Shown: positions 26,249-33,290, counted from the first letter of the stretch. The stretch: 33,439 nt of DNA from a bacterium (GCA_902812375.1 CADDZN010000002.1:1-33439); one strand, 5' to 3'. Made by a program: numbers and translations. Notes: a model not told the origin generated them from the sequence alone.

Positions 26249-26695
26249 CTACTGGTGATGCGCGGGACGTGGCCAGTCGAGCTCGCGCCAGACGAACAAC
26301 AGGCCGGCCACTGTCACGGCTGCGACAGCCAAGTCGACGACTCTGGGCGCGGTGTGATACCAAAGAGCAAACGCGAAAGGGTAAAGAGTAAGGACAAGGC
26401 CGAGGAGCGCACCGACTTTCGATCGTCGGGCAAGGAGGATCCCGGTCGCAAATAACGCCGCAGCCGTTGACAATACCACCACAAACGCGACGGGATAAGC
26501 CAACCCATTCGGTGGTGACGCCCATCCGAGAACTGCACCGATAAGGCCGAAGACCAACATGACAGCGAAGATGATTCCACCGATCTTGAAGTACCAGACA
26601 ATAACTCTCAGCAGCGCAGACGATGCGTGTCGCTGCACGCTTCCGTGAGGAGGCGGCGAGTTGGTCGCGATCGGATTAGCGCTCTCTAACACCAT
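26249..26695 (-). CDS. Small membrane protein of unknown function
   Basis: A 148-aa protein with about four membrane helices: IIFAVMLVFGLIGAVLGW, AYPVAFVVVLSTAAALFATGILL, VGALLGLVLTLYPFAFALWY and LAVAAVTVAGLLFVW. I recognise no named family. It is followed by a gap of 106 bp before the LVIVD gene on the same strand. Confidence 0.75.
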   Translation of the reverse strand: MVLESANPIATNSPPPHGSVQRHASSALLRVIVWYFKIGGIIFAVMLVFGLIGAVLGWASPPNGLAYPVAFVVVLSTAAALFATGILLARRSKVGALLGLVLTLYPFAFALWYHTAPRVVDLAVAAVTVAGLLFVWRELDWPRPAHHQ

Positions 26696-26728
26696 AGGTC
26701 ACTCCGAGTGGCTGACATCTCAACATAG

Positions 26729-27193
26729 TCAATCAACACGCGTGTAGGTCAGCGCGAGATCCGGTTCCCAAGTCGCGCCATCGCGCAACATTTCGCCGCG
26801 ACCAACAATCGTGCGCCCGTCGGGAGCGATCGTGCCAGTAAAACGCTGCGAAAAACCCGTAGCGTTCCGCCACCACTTCCACACGTTTTCCTGAAGACTA
26901 ACTTCATAGCGCCGCGATACTCCTCGCTCGTCAAAGTACAGCATCGAGATTTCGCCGGTCGCATCGTCGCTGCCGAAGACAGCGATACCGCTTGGAATTT
27001 CGGGCTCGTCGATCTGAGAATGCATCACCAGGAACGCACCGCCCTCGATCCACGCAAATGAAGTGCGGCCGTGAAACGTCGTCCCCGGAACGAGCGGATG
27101 TGCACCGATCGTATTCCACGTTCCGACCAACACGCTCAGCGCTCTAAGCGCGGGGTTTGGCTTTGCTGCTTCGTTGATGGCCGAGTGATCCAT
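26729..27193 (-). CDS. DUF1579-like beta-barrel protein
   Basis: A 154-aa protein with the lipocalin-like barrel pattern of the DUF1579/THAP4-type family: PALRALSVLVGTWNTIGAHP at the start (the GTW motif), GRTSFAWIEGGAFLVMHS, GIAVFGSDDATGEISMLYFD and RYEVSLQENVWKWWRNA, ending GEMLRDGATWEPDLALTYTR. No signal peptide. The ligand is unknown. It lies 3 bp after the neighbouring membrane protein gene, so it is probably in an operon with it. Confidence 0.78.
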   Translation of the reverse strand: MDHSAINEAAKPNPALRALSVLVGTWNTIGAHPLVPGTTFHGRTSFAWIEGGAFLVMHSQIDEPEIPSGIAVFGSDDATGEISMLYFDERGVSRRYEVSLQENVWKWWRNATGFSQRFTGTIAPDGRTIVGRGEMLRDGATWEPDLALTYTRVD

Positions 27194-27196
27194 AGG

Positions 27197-27661
27197 TCAC
27201 GGACGTTCGGCTGAGCGGGAACGTTCAGCTCTCCGATATCCGGTTGCACTGGCGGCGCCAAGTGATTCGCGCTCCATGCGATCGAGCAATTGCTGCACCG
27301 TCACCGGATGCGCTGCTTCGTCTCGCTGCGCAAGGATCATCGTGCCCGCCGCTGTAATCCCGCCGAACAAAGCTGAATAAACAGAGTCATCCAAAACGAG
27401 GTGCCAAGGTACCAGACCGCCGCCTGAAAGAAGGTTCATGGTCTGGAGGAACGTCGGTACGAAAAGACCGGCAACGACCGCTCCACCAACTCCGCAGCGC
27501 AACCAGTTGATTTCCGAGAGGCGCTTTCCGCGATAGGCGACGCTAATGAAGGCAAAGAAAGCTGTGGCGACGACAGATCCGAACGTGCCCCAGGCCACGC
27601 CCCATGCCAGAGAGTTCCTGAGCGTGGCGCGGAGACGTGTGACCGTGTTTTCACCAGACAT
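27197..27661 (-). CDS. Membrane protein of unknown function
   Basis: A 154-aa protein with about three membrane segments (WGVAWGTFGSVVATAFFAFISV; CGVGGAVVAGLFVPTFLQTM; ALFGGITAAGTMILA) and a basic C-terminal tail ending in RAERSRSAERP. It resembles no family I can name. The ATG is unambiguous, and the gene reads into the DUF1579-like gene with a 3-bp gap. Confidence 0.75.
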   Translation of the reverse strand: MSGENTVTRLRATLRNSLAWGVAWGTFGSVVATAFFAFISVAYRGKRLSEINWLRCGVGGAVVAGLFVPTFLQTMNLLSGGGLVPWHLVLDDSVYSALFGGITAAGTMILAQRDEAAHPVTVQQLLDRMERESLGAASATGYRRAERSRSAERP

Positions 27662-27726
27662 CAGAGCTCTCGGGTAGAGTTGAGGCGCCGCAATGTACTT
27701 TGTGCAATAAAGTAAGCCTCAACGGT

Positions 27727-27942
27727 CTAGCCGAGCGAGATTGAAACAACGACAAGGCCTGACAGGATTCCACCCGCACCTCTCACCGATTTCCCGTTCT
27801 CTAGGCCGGCGCCGGTCCTCCGCAGAACTGATCCAACCACGAGAGCGACGAGAAACGCCGGCACTCCAGCGAGAACGGGCCACAAGGGGAGCGAAAGCAC
27901 CGCAACGCGCCAGAAATCGCTCGCACCCCAATGGCTGCGCAC
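27727..27942 (-). CDS. Small two-helix membrane protein (71 aa)
   Basis: A 71-aa open frame from a GTG preceded by AGGA at suitable spacing. It encodes two hydrophobic stretches (VLSLPLWPVLAGVPAFLVALVVGSVL and GGILSGLVVVSISLG). It is just downstream of the VOC gene stop (8-bp gap), on the same strand, which favours a real gene. No family is recognised, so it is a weak call. Confidence 0.45.
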   Translation of the reverse strand: MRSHWGASDFWRVAVLSLPLWPVLAGVPAFLVALVVGSVLRRTGAGLENGKSVRGAGGILSGLVVVSISLG

Positions 27943-27950
27943 CGGTCCTA

Positions 27951-28382
27951 CTATGGCGAGCGCGATTGCGCAGAGCTTGCCGTCCGAGCTTCGTGAAGCA
28001 GCATCCAGGAGGCGCCGAATCTATCGCGGAGCATCGCGAAGCGATTCGCGAAGAAGGTCTTCTCCATCTTCATGAAAATCTGCCCCCCTTCCGACAGGAC
28101 CGCGTAAACTCGCTCGGCTTCCGCCTCGGTATCCAGCGTGAGCGTCAGGTACGCGCTGCGCATTGGCTCGCTTTTCGGAATGTCCGCGCCCATGACGACT
28201 GTATTACCAATTTCGATGCGGGCGTGGAGAATCGCGTTTGCCTGGTCAGCCGGTAAGTTCGCGGCGTTCGGTCCGTGGCCATGCTTCATCATCATCGTGA
28301 TCTTGCCGTCGAGTTCCTGCTCGTAGAAGCGAAAAGCCTGCTCGCAGTTCCCAGCGTAATTGACATAGATGTCCAGTTTCAT
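27951..28382 (-). CDS. VOC/PhnB-like glyoxalase-fold protein
   Basis: A 143-aa member of the PhnB-like VOC (glyoxalase/bleomycin resistance) family. It opens with LDIYVNYAGNCEQAFRFYEQEL and continues with GNTVVMGADIPKSEPM and LTLDTEAEAERVYAVLSEGG, then FGASWMLLHE, the usual sequence layout of this group. It has a short acidic metal-ligand set in the family, but its reaction is unknown. It is followed by the small membrane protein. Confidence 0.9.
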   Translation of the reverse strand: MKLDIYVNYAGNCEQAFRFYEQELDGKITMMMKHGHGPNAANLPADQANAILHARIEIGNTVVMGADIPKSEPMRSAYLTLTLDTEAEAERVYAVLSEGGQIFMKMEKTFFANRFAMLRDRFGASWMLLHEARTASSAQSRSP

Positions 28383-28416
28383 TGATTCCGCTCAGGGTTG
28401 ACGGTTTGTCCAGCCG

Positions 28417-28782
28417 CTAGGCGAGCGGAGCGTGGTCATCGATGCCAGCGCGCCGCCCTAGCATCGCGCCCACAACCGCGCCAATGCCGACGAGTGCCGT
28501 GCTCACGATCGGCCCAACGGGACTCGAGAGAGTTCTGACTGCTACAGCAACGGCCGCAAGAAATCCGACCGCAGCACCAATCGACGTGGAGGTGAATTGC
28601 GACGGCGCGATCCACGCCCGCCGCCTCGCGATAGCGACGCTAGCCACGGCACCGATAAGGCCTCCCAGAATGCCGCCGATCGACAAGCCGGTCTGGCCAA
28701 GCGCGTGACCGAGAATGGAGCCGACCGCGCCACCCAATCCCGCCAGGAGACAACTCGTAACGAAGAGAAGCAGCGTCGGCAT
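28417..28782 (-). CDS. Glycine/alanine-rich small membrane protein
   Basis: A 121-aa protein with four helices rich in glycine and alanine (LLLFVTSCLLAGLGGAVGSIL; IGGILGGLIGAVASVAIA; IGAAVGFLAAVAVAVRTL; VSTALVGIGAVVGAMLG). No family is recognised. It has a plain ATG; the only notable sequence nearby is a GACTACCGGCCG copy at 28798, which also occurs in the MITE-like element. Confidence 0.7.
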   Translation of the reverse strand: MPTLLLFVTSCLLAGLGGAVGSILGHALGQTGLSIGGILGGLIGAVASVAIARRRAWIAPSQFTSTSIGAAVGFLAAVAVAVRTLSSPVGPIVSTALVGIGAVVGAMLGRRAGIDDHAPLA

Positions 28783-28825
28783 TCGTTAGCGCGGCGTGAC
28801 TACCGGCCGCCTGCTTTCTCGAGGC

Positions 28826-28845
28826 GACCGCGCCTATGCGCGGTC
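28826..28845. terminator. Perfect stem-loop at the end of the VOC gene
   Basis: GACCGCGC and GCGCGGTC form an 8-bp stem with a 4-base loop. It overlaps the VOC stop codon (28834-28836). No T-run follows on the minus strand, so it may be a pause or mRNA-end structure, not a classical terminator. Confidence 0.4.
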
Positions 28846-29286
28846 ACTGGACCTGAGCTCCTGGGCGAGTCCGATGAGAATTCCTTCGGGTCCGCGGATG
28901 TAGCAGAGCCGATATGACTGTTCGTACTGAACGATCTCGCCAACGAGCTGCGCGCCGCAGTTGCCGAGCCTCTCGAGCGTGTCGTCGAGGTCGTCGACAG
29001 CGAACATGACGCGCAGATAGCCGAGTGCGTTCACCGGGGCAGTTCGGTGATCGGCGATGACGGGCGGGGCGAGGAATCGCGAAAGCTCGAGCCGGCTGTG
29101 GCCGTCTGGCGTGACCATCATAGCGATCTCGACGCGCTGGTTTCCCAGTCCGGTGATGCGACCTGCCCATTCTCCTTCGATCATTGCTCGCCCTTCGAGC
29201 TTCAGGCCAAGCTCGGAGAAGAAGGAGATGGCGGTATCGAGGGATTCTACCACGATGCCCATGTTATCCATCCGCTTAACAGTCAT
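28834..29286 (-). CDS. VOC family (glyoxalase-like) protein
   Basis: A 150-aa protein from the ATG at 29284-29286, which has a strong GAGGAG site upstream. Family features are VKRMDNMGIVVESLDTAISFFSELGL at the start (with the metal-binding-side strand), IEGEWAGRITGLGNQRVEIAMM, and the later YLRVMFAVDDLDDTLERL, RLCYIRGPEGILIGLAQEL. The E near the end is a plausible metal ligand. This resembles methylmalonyl-CoA epimerase- or glyoxalase-like VOC proteins; the substrate is unknown. The frame opens earlier, but that extension runs through the attC-like sequence at 29339 and is not preferred. Confidence 0.9.
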   Translation of the reverse strand: MTVKRMDNMGIVVESLDTAISFFSELGLKLEGRAMIEGEWAGRITGLGNQRVEIAMMVTPDGHSRLELSRFLAPPVIADHRTAPVNALGYLRVMFAVDDLDDTLERLGNCGAQLVGEIVQYEQSYRLCYIRGPEGILIGLAQELRSSDRA

Positions 29287-29338
29287 TCCATCTCCTCTCG
29301 TGCGTGACCGTAACGTCCGGCATCTCCATGCACGTCGC

Positions 29339-29395
29339 GTGTAACGCCCAGGATCAGCAGCAGCAGGCACTCGGCCTGGCTTTACTGGTTTACAA
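29339..29395 (-). repeat. Possible degenerate terminal attC
   Basis: A 57-bp stretch at the end of the lipoprotein gene. On the plus strand it begins GTGTAACGCCCAGGATCAG, like the conserved CTAACGCCCAAGTTCAG block but with four changes. The other end (GTTTACAAC) could pair with it as TGTAA against TTACA, and CCAGG/CCTGG pair inside. The lipoprotein stop codon lies in it. It is shorter than the other attC sites and diverged, so this is a tentative call. Confidence 0.35.
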
Positions 29396-29804
29396 CCAAA
29401 GATCGCTCTACCGTTATCAGTCCGGGCTGTGAGTCACTCCTGCCCTTCACTCGTATGGTCGCCGCCCCTGCCTGGCCAAAACTGAGCTCCACAACGCGAG
29501 GATATGCTTTCAAATAATGGAGGCATACGCCCTCCCCTGTGACGACATCGTAGGGAGTGATCGTGGCAACAAGTCCATCGACCGTCACGTCAGCTCCAGC
29601 GGCTTGTACGCAGCTATCCCCGAATGTGGAGACCGTAACGCTGAAGGACTGACCGAGTGACGCTTCGGTGGGAGCATTGATGACTTGTGAAAGCGTTTGG
29701 CCAGCGTCGATAATTCCAATTACTCGTGCGGGCTCGACTGGTGAGGAGTGGCAGGCGATTGATAGAGCGGCCAGTGTGATTGGAAACTGACGAGGAATGC
29801 GCAT
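29382..29804 (-). CDS. Small lipoprotein, last cassette gene
   Basis: A 140-aa protein from the ATG at 29802-29804, preceded by GGAGG at good spacing. The N-terminus (IPRQFPITLAALSIACHSS) has a lipobox (LSIAC, Cys near residue 18). The mature part has beta-rich segments (GQSFSVTVSTFGDSCVQAAG; ATIRVKGRSDSQPGLITVERS) and resembles an Ig-like or immunoglobulin-type fold protein; no named family can be assigned. It follows the attC at 29848 directly, so it reads as the last cassette of the array. Confidence 0.8.
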   Translation of the reverse strand: MRIPRQFPITLAALSIACHSSPVEPARVIGIIDAGQTLSQVINAPTEASLGQSFSVTVSTFGDSCVQAAGADVTVDGLVATITPYDVVTGEGVCLHYLKAYPRVVELSFGQAGAATIRVKGRSDSQPGLITVERSLVVNQ

Positions 29805-29847
29805 ATAGCCTCCGATTCCTTGCAAGGTACTTACATATTGTTCGCCT

Positions 29848-29940
29848 GGCTAACTGCCGAGTTCAGACTAGCAATCACTGTACAACCACTGCGTGAAATC
29901 CCATTCAAAAAAGGGTTGTCAGTTGCAACGTTTGTTAACG
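29848..29940 (-). repeat. attC recombination site (diverged)
   Basis: A 93-bp site. The plus strand begins GGCTAACTGCCGAGTTCAG, matching the conserved CTAACGCCCAAGTTCAG end with two changes, and ends in GTTGCAACGTTTGTTAAC, the equivalent of the other sites' left half. Core GTTAGCC sits at 29848-29854. The two ends are inversely complementary as in other attC sites. It separates the terminal lipoprotein cassette from the NTF2-like cassette. Confidence 0.75.
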
Positions 29941-29953
29941 GTGCGGGCGGAGT

Positions 29954-30484
29954 CTATCGGCGAGGTCCGGGCTCGGCGTCTGGTCGAGGAGCAAGGTGGA
30001 GATACCAAACACCCTGGCCACACCAATAACCCCCTTTACCAACTCCGGAGAGCGCCGTATCGCCCAGGTCGTTCGCTGACCGCGTGAAATAAATAGGATC
30101 CCATTGTAATACTCGCCCGCGCCAGCCGTCGAACCTCACTTCCTGGACCCTAATGCGCTCACGCTGCGGTGCCCTTTCCCGCGCATAGGCGAGCAGTTCC
30201 TCAAAAGTGCGAGTACGAATGAATTTGTCCGAAGGCGCGAATTTCCCGACGGTGAGTACGAACCGGCCGTTAGGTGTAGCCGAAGCCTTTGCTAGCCCCG
30301 CTGAATCCGCGTTCGTGAACGCCTTGAACCACGCACTGATCGCGGAAATCCCCTTCGCGGCGCTGCAGCCGCGCGGCGCGCCCGTCGTGTCGCCGCGGAT
30401 CTTCACGGGCGTTGACTGTTGCGCGGATGCGGATCCGATGAGGATGAGCTGAAAACCAACAGCGGCGCAGAAGATACGAACCAT
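29954..30484 (-). CDS. Secreted NTF2-like protein in a gene cassette
   Basis: A 176-aa protein with a signal peptide (VRIFCAAVGFQLILIGSASAQ). The middle has AISAWFKAFTNADSAGLAKA and GRFVLTVGKF, which look like the NTF2-like (SnoaL-type) fold; this is a fold-level call, no active site is assigned. The ATG at 30482-30484 is preferred, with GGAGG about 5 bases upstream; a farther start 46 codons upstream would lack a signal peptide. It ends 13 bp before the attC and is the second gene of a two-gene cassette. Confidence 0.75.
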   Translation of the reverse strand: MVRIFCAAVGFQLILIGSASAQQSTPVKIRGDTTGAPRGCSAAKGISAISAWFKAFTNADSAGLAKASATPNGRFVLTVGKFAPSDKFIRTRTFEELLAYARERAPQRERIRVQEVRFDGWRGRVLQWDPIYFTRSANDLGDTALSGVGKGGYWCGQGVWYLHLAPRPDAEPGPRR

Positions 30485-30618
30485 CATTCCCTCCATCACA
30501 TTCTTCCGAATACGTCCAACACGCGAGAGGCGGTCAACCTTCGAGTAAGTCTCATCCAACAAAGTTGCCCGAAGTCCCAGCGTGCTTTGCGAACCTCGCC
30601 GCGCGCTGCTACGTGTCT

Positions 30619-31156
30619 TCATTTATTGTTTCTGAACCGATGAAGTTCCAGCGTCAAGCCACCCATTTTCACCCAGCGATCTTCGTTGACGGAATACCCG
30701 ACAAACTGCTCACGGCTGTTATACCGGCCGCTGACAATGTTCACGCCGTATCCGCGGTGGTCTTGTACACCGAGCTGGACATACGGCATACGGCGGCCAG
30801 TTGGAACATCGGCTTGCAGTCCGACGCCGCCAGCAACGCGCCCCAGCAACTTGGGAGGAACCTGGACGTATACGTCCACTGCCACGGCGTCCTGCGTGGG
30901 TCCCTGCGCGCCGATACGAATGGCCGGTAGCGATCCGTTTTCAGATCGCCAACCATACGCGGCGTTCAGGAGGAGCGCCCCGAAATAAAACGGACCGGGA
31001 TCGTCACCATTTTCATACGTCGGCCCGCGACCCAGTGCTGCGCTGGCTCCAAGGCTAAGTCCTGGAATTCACGTCAGGCCCATGTGAAATCATTGGCGCG
31101 CATGCGGTGGCTAGAAGCACTCCCGCGGCTGCTATGACAAGCTTGGTCTTATGCAT
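30619..31156 (-). pseudogene. Frameshifted barrel-like lipoprotein gene
   Basis: The ATG at 31154-31156 (with AGGGG upstream) opens a lipoprotein signal (LVIAAAGVLLATAC) and continues to HGPDVN, then hits a TAG at 31055-31057 after 33 codons. A second frame from about 31067 continues without a stop to 30619: IPGLSLGASAALGRGP, PFYFGALLNAAYGW, then AVDVYVQVPPKLLGRVAGG, PYVQLGVQDHRGYG and a C-terminal RFRNNK. Removing one A in the GAATTCC stretch near 31068 fuses the two into one reading frame of about 179 aa (GPDVIPGLSLGASA). The joined protein looks like a small outer-membrane barrel lipoprotein. It is either a real pseudogene or a one-base error. It directly follows the attC at 31172, as a cassette gene should. 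Confidence 0.65.
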
Positions 31157-31171
31157 GGCCCCTTTTGGTCG

Positions 31172-31268
31172 GCCTAACGCCCAAGTTCAGCTGCGAGCGA
31201 CTCACCATAGCTGCGATCATATCTAATTCCTTAAAGCGGGCGCTCGTCTGCTGCAACGTTTGTTAGCT
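31172..31268 (-). repeat. attC recombination site
   Basis: A 97-bp site. The plus strand runs from GCCTAACGCCCAAGTTCAG to CTGCTGCAACGTTTGTTAGC. On the minus strand the ends pair as imperfect inverted repeats (CGCTCG on both sides, GCTGAACTTGGGCGTTAG against GCTGCAACGTTTGTTAG). The core GTTAGGC is at 31172-31178. The stop codon TAA of the upstream cassette gene lies inside the other core, GCTAAC. Confidence 0.9.
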
Positions 31269-31499
31269 GGCTTTTTGAAGCGCCAAGATCTTTTTGCTGG
31301 CAGCCTGCGGGAAACTGACCAGGACGAACTGCTCCTTGTCGAAGAGATAGTCCTCGCCGCTTTCGTCTACTACTCGGACAAGGTTGTCTCTCGCCGCTCG
31401 AGCGTCTGGCAGGACCCTGTAAACTTTGCCGAGGATCAGCGACGCTTCGTTCCCATCGTTACTGACGCAGACCGCGAATTTCTTTGTCAGACGTTTCAT
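31263..31499 (-). CDS. Small cassette protein, unknown function (78 aa)
   Basis: A 78-aa protein starting MKRLTKKFAVCVSNDGNEAS. It has the pattern of a short beta-rich domain: ASLILGKVYRVLPD, DNLVRVVDESGEDYLFDKEQFVLVSF. The ILGKVYRVLPD...VRVVDESGEDYLF pattern is like a small SH3-like or KOW-type barrel, but I cannot name a family. The ATG overlaps the preceding gene's TGA (ATGA). The stop codon TAA falls inside the attC core, as often seen in cassettes. Confidence 0.75.
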   Translation of the reverse strand: MKRLTKKFAVCVSNDGNEASLILGKVYRVLPDARAARDNLVRVVDESGEDYLFDKEQFVLVSFPQAASKKILALQKAS

Positions 31500-31729
31500 A
31501 AGAGGTAACGCTTAATTTTGATGTCGCGCTTCCCGATACCATGTGCCTCGTACCAATGTAACTCAACGCGTCGAACGCGCCCGTTTGCCAATCGAACTGT
31601 GGCAACGCCCTTCAACTTCCGCCAGCGTCCCGGACCGTGGGCTTTGATCAGGAGTGCACGAACCCTGAGACTCGGGCCTTGTGCGATGACTACTGTTTGC
31701 TCAATCGGGCCTAGGAGTTCGAATTTCAC
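31496..31729 (-). CDS. Small cassette protein, unknown function (77 aa)
   Basis: A 77-aa protein starting from GTG with the sequence KFELLGPIEQTVVIAQGPS and a basic middle (LIKAHGPGRWRKLKGVATVRLANGRVRRVELHWYEAHG). It is beta-rich and basic with no family that I recognise. It is the first gene of a two-gene cassette, 39 bp after the attC core, and is coupled to the second by an ATGA overlap. The start is a GTG without a strong ribosome-binding site, so expression may depend on read-through from upstream. Confidence 0.65.
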   Translation of the reverse strand: MKFELLGPIEQTVVIAQGPSLRVRALLIKAHGPGRWRKLKGVATVRLANGRVRRVELHWYEAHGIGKRDIKIKRYLL

Positions 31730-31767
31730 CCGACATTTTCGTTGAACTTCAACTCGTCAGCAAGTCC

Positions 31768-31860
31768 AGCTAACGCCCAAGTTCAGCCGCGGGCGATTCT
31801 CCTCTGAACATACACAACCCAACGACTTGGGCGCGCCGTCTGCTGCAACGTTCGTTAGAT
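31768..31860 (-). repeat. attC recombination site
   Basis: A 93-bp site. The plus strand starts AGCTAACGCCCAAGTTCAG and ends in GCTGCAACGTTCGTTAGAT. On the minus strand it opens with a consensus RYYYAAC (ATCTAAC) and ends with CTGAACTTGGGCGTTAG. The ends pair as GCCCGCGGCTGAA against TTGCAGCAGACGGCGC. It follows the 159-aa exported protein gene. Confidence 0.9.
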
Positions 31861-31877
31861 GGCACACGAGAGCGTGA

Positions 31878-32357
31878 TCACAGCGCTCCCGATGCAAGCA
31901 ACCGAAAGAGCCTGTCGACACGTTCCCAGTAAGTCTCGCTTTCGGGCGTTCGGTGTGGACACTCCTCCTGAGCAAATTGAGCGCGACCACCACGCCTGAA
32001 CTCAATGTGAGTAAGAATCACGTCGGCACAGATTGGGAGCAGGAGCCCTGTATCCGCTGGTATCCGCGGGGGCGCGTTGACCAATGACTCGATCACCGCG
32101 AGGCTCGAATCCAGCGTCGCTTTGGGCAGCCGAACGGTTCGCGATCGATTCTCGTTGCTCAATTGCCTGGTAGCCACCGGCTCACCGCCCTTTGACGAGA
32201 TCCGGATCGTCTCAGTGATCCCGCTGAGCCCGCCCCCGCGACTGAGAATCGCTTCCACCGCAGAGTCCGGAGAAACGGAGGCCGAAGCGCAAGAAAGCAC
32301 GCCGAGCCCAACGACTATTTGGCCTATTGTTCTTGAGACCATACCCGTGAGTGCCAT
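31878..32357 (-). CDS. Exported protein of unknown function, cassette gene
   Basis: A 159-aa protein whose N-terminus (SRTIGQIVVGLGVLSCASA) is a hydrophobic segment with a lipobox-like VLSC, so it is probably a lipoprotein or secreted protein. The mature part (GGGLSGITETIRISSKGGEP; AVIESLVNAPPRIPADTGLL) shows no named family. The first ATG overlaps the attC core GTTAGATG; a second ATG five codons downstream (32342) fits a signal peptide better, so the start is uncertain. It ends 18 bp before the attC. Confidence 0.72.
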   Translation of the reverse strand: MALTGMVSRTIGQIVVGLGVLSCASASVSPDSAVEAILSRGGGLSGITETIRISSKGGEPVATRQLSNENRSRTVRLPKATLDSSLAVIESLVNAPPRIPADTGLLLPICADVILTHIEFRRGGRAQFAQEECPHRTPESETYWERVDRLFRLLASGAL

Positions 32358-32485
32358 CTAACGCCCAAGTTCAGCCTGCCAGCGCACGATTCAACATGCG
32401 CGATGGATTCTGCAGGACGCAAGATCTCTACGAGCGAGAAACCCAACGATTAACCAGCGCTCGTCTGTTGCAACTATCGTTAGGT
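32356..32485 (-). repeat. attC recombination site (long variant)
   Basis: A 130-bp site, longer than its neighbours (93-97 bp). The plus strand begins ATCTAACGCCCAAGTTCAG and ends CTGTTGCAACTATCGTTAGGT. The minus strand starts with a consensus ACCTAAC core. The variable central part has a longer arm, a normal property of attC sites. Confidence 0.88.
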
Positions 32486-32502
32486 AGATGGGCGCGCGAT
32501 GG

Positions 32503-32952
32503 TTAAGCAATTAACACATCGGCCGGGATTCCTAATTCATCTCTGAGGCTGCGGACCTGACCAATTGAAAGTGCGCGCTTTCCATTCAGGAACTCCGACA
32601 AACGGCTTCTTCCACCGAGGATCTCTGCCAAGTCGCCTTGGGCCATGCCGCGCTGCTCGGACATGAATTGAACGATTTCTTGAGGCGTCGCATCAGGTAG
32701 CTCAGGAACGTTCTTACTTTCGTAGTCCTGTACCAGAATCGCCAGGACTTCTAATACGTCATAAGCGACGGAGCCTTCAGGATGCGGTTCTCGCAAAAGC
32801 TGCCGGATGACCTGCTGCGCATGATCGTATTCGTCCTCGGTACGAATCGGTCGCGTCGCATAGACAGCCGCCTTCTCGGCGAATGATTGCGTGTCCGCGT
32901 CCCTCGGTTGTTTAACGCGCTTGTTGCGATGTGAAGTAGCGGTACCAGGCAT
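32503..32952 (-). CDS. higA: HigA-type antitoxin (XRE HTH)
   Basis: A 149-aa protein. The C-terminal half is a helix-turn-helix domain of the XRE type: RGMAQGDLAEILGGRSRLSEFLNGKRALSIGQVRSLRDELG, the arrangement of HigA antitoxins. The N-terminal part (YDHAQQVIRQLLREPHPEG) is the short region before the HTH seen in this antitoxin group. A strong AAGGAG site lies before the ATG. It lies 33 bp downstream of higB, in the toxin-first order usual for HigBA. It should bind and neutralise HigB and repress the operon. The stop is close to the attC. Confidence 0.9.
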   Translation of the reverse strand: MPGTATSHRNKRVKQPRDADTQSFAEKAAVYATRPIRTEDEYDHAQQVIRQLLREPHPEGSVAYDVLEVLAILVQDYESKNVPELPDATPQEIVQFMSEQRGMAQGDLAEILGGRSRLSEFLNGKRALSIGQVRSLRDELGIPADVLIA

Positions 32953-32985
32953 TTCTTCTCCTTTGTCCGACGAGACTGCTCGCTG

Positions 32986-33288
32986 CTAAGAGCCTAACAA
33001 CCCTACTCTAGTGAGTCGATCATACTCGACATGCGTATAGACGCCCTCGATGAAAACCGTTCGCATCGAGTACACGATATTGACGACTAATCGATACTTG
33101 TTGCCGCCGATGTTGAACGCGGTCGTCTCGCCTCCCAGGAATGAGGCAGTTGGGAAGTCCTTTTTCAATGCGCTTGGGTTCTCGTAGCTCTTGGCTCTCA
33201 TGAGTTTCCACCAGGCGCTGAGCGCTGATTGAGAATCCGGATAGAGGCGGGCGAACTCGTTGAGGGGCTTCCGAGAAATGACTCGCAT
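32986..33288 (-). CDS. higB: HigB-type mRNA interferase toxin
   Basis: A 100-aa protein of the HigB toxin family (RelE superfamily, PF09907-type). The sequence RVISRKPLNEFARLYPDSQSALSAWWKLM, then ASFLGGETTAFNIGGNKYRLVVNIVYSMRTVFIEGVYTHVEYD is the full-length pattern of the family. HigB cuts ribosome-bound mRNA. The start at 33286-33288 fits the promoter and operator just upstream. It is in the first visible cassette of the array, with higA directly after. Confidence 0.94.
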   Translation of the reverse strand: MRVISRKPLNEFARLYPDSQSALSAWWKLMRAKSYENPSALKKDFPTASFLGGETTAFNIGGNKYRLVVNIVYSMRTVFIEGVYTHVEYDRLTRVGLLGS

Positions 33289-33290
33289 TT

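Noticed and set aside
30530-30575. Possible attC between the two genes of the large cassette
   Set aside because: GTTGGAT and GTTGGAC occur on the minus strand, but no matching left core or pairing arms were found.
32986-33005. GTTAGGC core-like sequence at the end of higB
   Set aside because: It falls in the higB coding sequence and has no partner core.
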